Source: Chitinophagaceae bacterium
GTDB taxonomy: Bacteria > Bacteroidota > Bacteroidia > Chitinophagales > Chitinophagaceae
Assembly: GCA_003526435.1 (NCBI GenBank)
Contig: DPWF01000094.1
Span: forward strand, 2,623-10,036
Length of the DNA: 7,414 nt
Direction: 5' to 3'
Part shown: piece by piece, positions 6,010 to 7,414 of the stretch
Layout of the letters: the number at the start of each line of letters is the position of its first letter
Position numbering within the stretch: the stretch's first letter is position 1
Notes under the pieces: model-generated
The model's input: only the letters and a program-made list of their open reading frames with translations
Database searches by the model: none
Told to the model about the DNA's origin: nothing
Position numbers and translations under genes: made by a program

Positions 6010-6669
6010 TTAGTCTTTCCACAAAAAAGGAAACAATATCACTGCCAGGGCTACAACAAGTATATCAAGTCCAACGAGCATCAGTACCATTTGCCACCAG
6101 CCGGCCTGAATAACATCGGAGAAACCTGTACCTGAAATCTTCATCAGCAATAATAACTGAGGAATAATCAGCGGGAACCCCATTATGGCCATCATGGCCG
6201 ATTGTTGTTGTGCTTTTGCAGCGATGGCAGCCAGAAACGTAAACACTAAACTCAGACTAATACCTCCCAGACAGGCAATAGCGGTAAACTTCAGAAAATT
6301 TTGTAAAGGGTTTCCGAGCAGGAGCGAAAATACAAGCAGACTGAGTAAACTCATCACCAGCATCAGGAGCAGGTTAAATATGAGTTTGGCTAATACAAAA
6401 TCGACCGGTCCAGCAATAGAATAAAAATATAACATCCTGCCACGTCCTTCGGCAAGAAAACTTTTGGCCACCGCATTCACGCAAACAAAAAGCTGAATCA
6501 CCCAGAATAAGCCGTTCCATACGGCATCATCTGGTTGCCCCATAGACAGATACACGACAAAAATGGTAGATGCAACATACAGGAGTATGCCATACAAGGT
6601 ATATTGCTGGCGCATTTCCAGCAACAGGTCCTTTTTAACAAGGGCAAGTATGGTGCTGTTATTTTTCAT
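6010..6669 (-). CDS. ccmB: Heme exporter / cytochrome c maturation membrane protein CcmB
   Basis: CcmB is the membrane subunit that pairs with the ATPase CcmA; the CcmABCD complex releases holo-CcmE in System I cytochrome c maturation. The 219-residue product, close to the usual family length of about 220, has about six membrane helices (near 24-43, 52-70, 91-118, 125-150, 158-177 and 193-214). It opens with a cytoplasmic basic/acidic stretch, [13 protein letters not shown] (10-22), like the family's KDL-E-R start. The [11 protein letters not shown] segment (73-83) and the [10 protein letters not shown] helix (165-174) also fit. The start at 6669 is chosen because it gives this family N-terminus; the frame is open to 6771, but that part overlaps tdk in another frame. 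It overlaps the tdk stop by 11 bp, suggesting translational coupling. ccmA is not in the window, and ccmC/ccmD lie about 3 kb away on the other strand. Confidence 0.87.
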   Translation of the reverse strand: MKNNSTILALVKKDLLLEMRQQYTLYGILLYVASTIFVVYLSMGQPDDAVWNGLFWVIQLFVCVNAVAKSFLAEGRGRMLYFYSIAGPVDFVLAKLIFNLLLMLVMSLLSLLVFSLLLGNPLQNFLKFTAIACLGGISLSLVFTFLAAIAAKAQQQSAMMAIMGFPLIIPQLLLLMKISGTGFSDVIQAGWWQMVLMLVGLDILVVALAVILFPFLWKD

Positions 6670-7225
6670 GAAAACATTTACGGCAACGTGGTTCGTAGGT
6701 TTCTTTTTCTCCCAGCAACACTTGTCCGTCACCTTCCACTTTACGGAAAGAAACATTGGCAATATTGCCACATTTCATACAGATAGCGTGCAGTTTGGTG
6801 ATATAATCGGCAATCGCCAGTAAATTGGGCATTTGTCCGAAAGGCCTGCCCATGTAATCCATATCAAGTCCGGCTACAATAACACGTGTTCCACGCAAGG
6901 CAAGCATTTCGCACACATGCATAATTTCTGCATCAAAAAACTGGGCTTCATCAATACCTACCACATCCACATCCTGTGCCATCAGCAGAATGGTCTGAGA
7001 GTTCTCGATGGGAGTACTCTGAATACTATTGGCATCATGACTCACCACTTGTGTTTCATCATAGCGAACATCAATGGCAGGTTTGTATATCTCAACTTTG
7101 AGGTTGGCAATTTTGGCCCTTTTCAGCCTGCGGATGAGTTCTTCGGTCTTGCCACTGAACATACTGCCGCAGATCACTTCAATCCAGCCTCTTCGTTCAC
7201 CTGTTAAATTTGGTTCAATAAACAT
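6659..7225 (-). CDS. tdk: Thymidine kinase, type II (TK1-like)
   Basis: The enzyme phosphorylates thymidine with ATP to give dTMP, the entry step of thymidine salvage, in the cytoplasm. In 188 residues it shows the P-loop GSMFSGKT (20-27), the DEAQFF motif (92-97) with catalytic base Glu93, the [11 protein letters not shown] substrate lasso region (119-129) and four zinc-binding cysteines, C149-x2-C152 and C181-x2-C184. The length is typical for bacterial TK1-type enzymes, and all key residues are present. The start MFIEPNL at 7225 leaves a short N-terminal tail before the first strand (GWIEVICG). ccmB starts 11 bp before the tdk frame ends and is probably co-transcribed. Upstream on the minus strand TAATTTG (7257-7251) is a shortened -7-like sequence, without a -33 partner. 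Confidence 0.96.
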   Translation of the reverse strand: MFIEPNLTGERRGWIEVICGSMFSGKTEELIRRLKRAKIANLKVEIYKPAIDVRYDETQVVSHDANSIQSTPIENSQTILLMAQDVDVVGIDEAQFFDAEIMHVCEMLALRGTRVIVAGLDMDYMGRPFGQMPNLLAIADYITKLHAICMKCGNIANVSFRKVEGDGQVLLGEKETYEPRCRKCFHEK

Positions 7226-7279
7226 GTTAATGTTTTATTATCGGGCGGGGCAAATTACTTTAAACGACTCTTATTTTCA

Positions 7280-7287
7280 TATTTTTG
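7280..7287 (+). promoter_or_regulatory. Possible -7 box for the right-edge gene
   Basis: TATTTTTG fully matches TAnnTTTG in the 95-bp divergent gap between tdk and the right-edge gene. It lies 33 bp before the start codon at 7321. The expected -33 position holds only an A/T-rich stretch without TTG, so the promoter is either weak, activator-dependent or spurious. The local DNA is T-rich, which raises the chance of an accidental match. Confidence 0.4.
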
Positions 7288-7309
7288 TTTTGCTGAACCG
7301 AGGGATGGT

Positions 7310-7379
7310 CCCATGAGCAAATGAAAAATTATATGAAAGAATTTTTTAAGAAGCTTATTGTTTTGTTATTGCTCATGGG
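7310..7379 (+). repeat. 11-bp inverted repeat spanning the start of the right-edge gene
   Basis: CCCATGAGCAA (7310-7320) is perfectly complementary to TTGCTCATGGG (7369-7379), with 48 bases between. The first arm ends directly before the start codon at 7321 and the second lies in codons 17-20 of the signal peptide. In the mRNA the arms could pair and enclose the start. A second small hairpin, GGGA-TGG-TCCC (7302-7312), shares the CCC of the first arm, so the two folds exclude each other. The pairing is seen directly; a regulatory role is only an idea. Confidence 0.35.
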
Positions 7380-7414
7380 TTTTACTAATATGGTAACCGC
7401 TCGTCCGGGTTGTC
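7321..7414 (+). CDS. Start of a gene for an exported protein (runs off the right edge)
   Basis: The first 31 codons read MKNYMKEFFKKL followed by the hydrophobic run IVLLLLMGF and then TNMVTARPGC. This is a classical Sec signal peptide: basic n-region, hydrophobic core of about nine residues, and a likely signal peptidase I site after VTA (residues 25-27). The Cys at 31 is not in a proper lipobox (RPGC), so a lipoprotein is less likely. The start could be 7321 or the in-frame ATG at 7333; both give a functional-looking leader. The mature protein is outside the window, so the family cannot be named. It is divergent from tdk, with a -7 box match at 7280-7287. Confidence 0.65.
   Translation, partial: MKNYMKEFFKKLIVLLLLMGFTNMVTARPGC

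Noticed and set aside
6670..6771. Extended N-terminus of ccmB starting at 6771
   Set aside because: The extension lies within the tdk coding sequence in another frame and encodes the shadow of the conserved zinc-binding region; the 6669 start gives the normal CcmB length.
6535..7316. Several overlapping plus-strand frames opposite ccmB and tdk
   Set aside because: They are antisense to two firmly identified genes, overlap each other in different frames and have no recognisable products.

Overview
The window looks like a chromosomal housekeeping segment from a member of the Bacteroidota, most likely the Chitinophagaceae or a close relative. Four things suggest this: the style of the proteins (a fused two-domain oligopeptide-type ABC ATPase, a short CcsA/CcmC followed by a tiny CcmD-like protein with a signal peptide, a lone HsdR N-terminal nuclease domain, and a short AMP nucleosidase); the lack of Shine-Dalgarno sequences before the starts; several matches to the Bacteroidota TAnnTTTG -7 promoter box; and short 7-8 bp tandem repeats in the gaps between genes. 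The family-level placement is inference from protein character only. No phage, transposon, CRISPR array, tRNA or rRNA is visible.

Layout. Positions 1-2045 (minus strand) hold the start of queA, which runs off the left edge, and upstream of it a 570-residue double ABC ATPase. A divergent gap at 2046-2224 separates these from a plus-strand run: ccsA/ccmC (2225-2905), an overlapping ccmD-like gene (2898-3113) and a 473-residue glutamate dehydrogenase (3180-4601). A perfect 19-bp stem hairpin (4639-4679) lies between the dehydrogenase and the convergent HsdR_N nuclease gene (4686-5123, minus). An AMP nucleosidase gene (5210-5980, plus) diverges from the nuclease gene and converges on ccmB (6010-6669, minus), whose start overlaps the end of tdk, thymidine kinase (6659-7225, minus). 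At the right edge a new plus-strand gene begins (7321 on), encoding a signal peptide.

How the genes relate. CcmB and CcmC/CcmD belong to the same System I cytochrome c maturation pathway (heme delivery across the inner membrane), yet they sit about 3 kb apart on opposite strands, with unrelated metabolic genes between them. tdk (thymidine salvage), AMP nucleosidase (adenine salvage or AMP breakdown) and queA (tRNA queuosine) are ordinary metabolic genes with no evident pathway link to their neighbours.

I do not see a convincing new multi-gene system. The observations most worth following are the stand-alone nuclease domain with an intact PD-(D/E)XK and QxxxY motif set but no restriction-modification partners; the three different short tandem repeats, each lying directly after a plus-strand stop codon; the split ccm genes; and a possible alternative-pairing RNA structure around the start of the right-edge gene.
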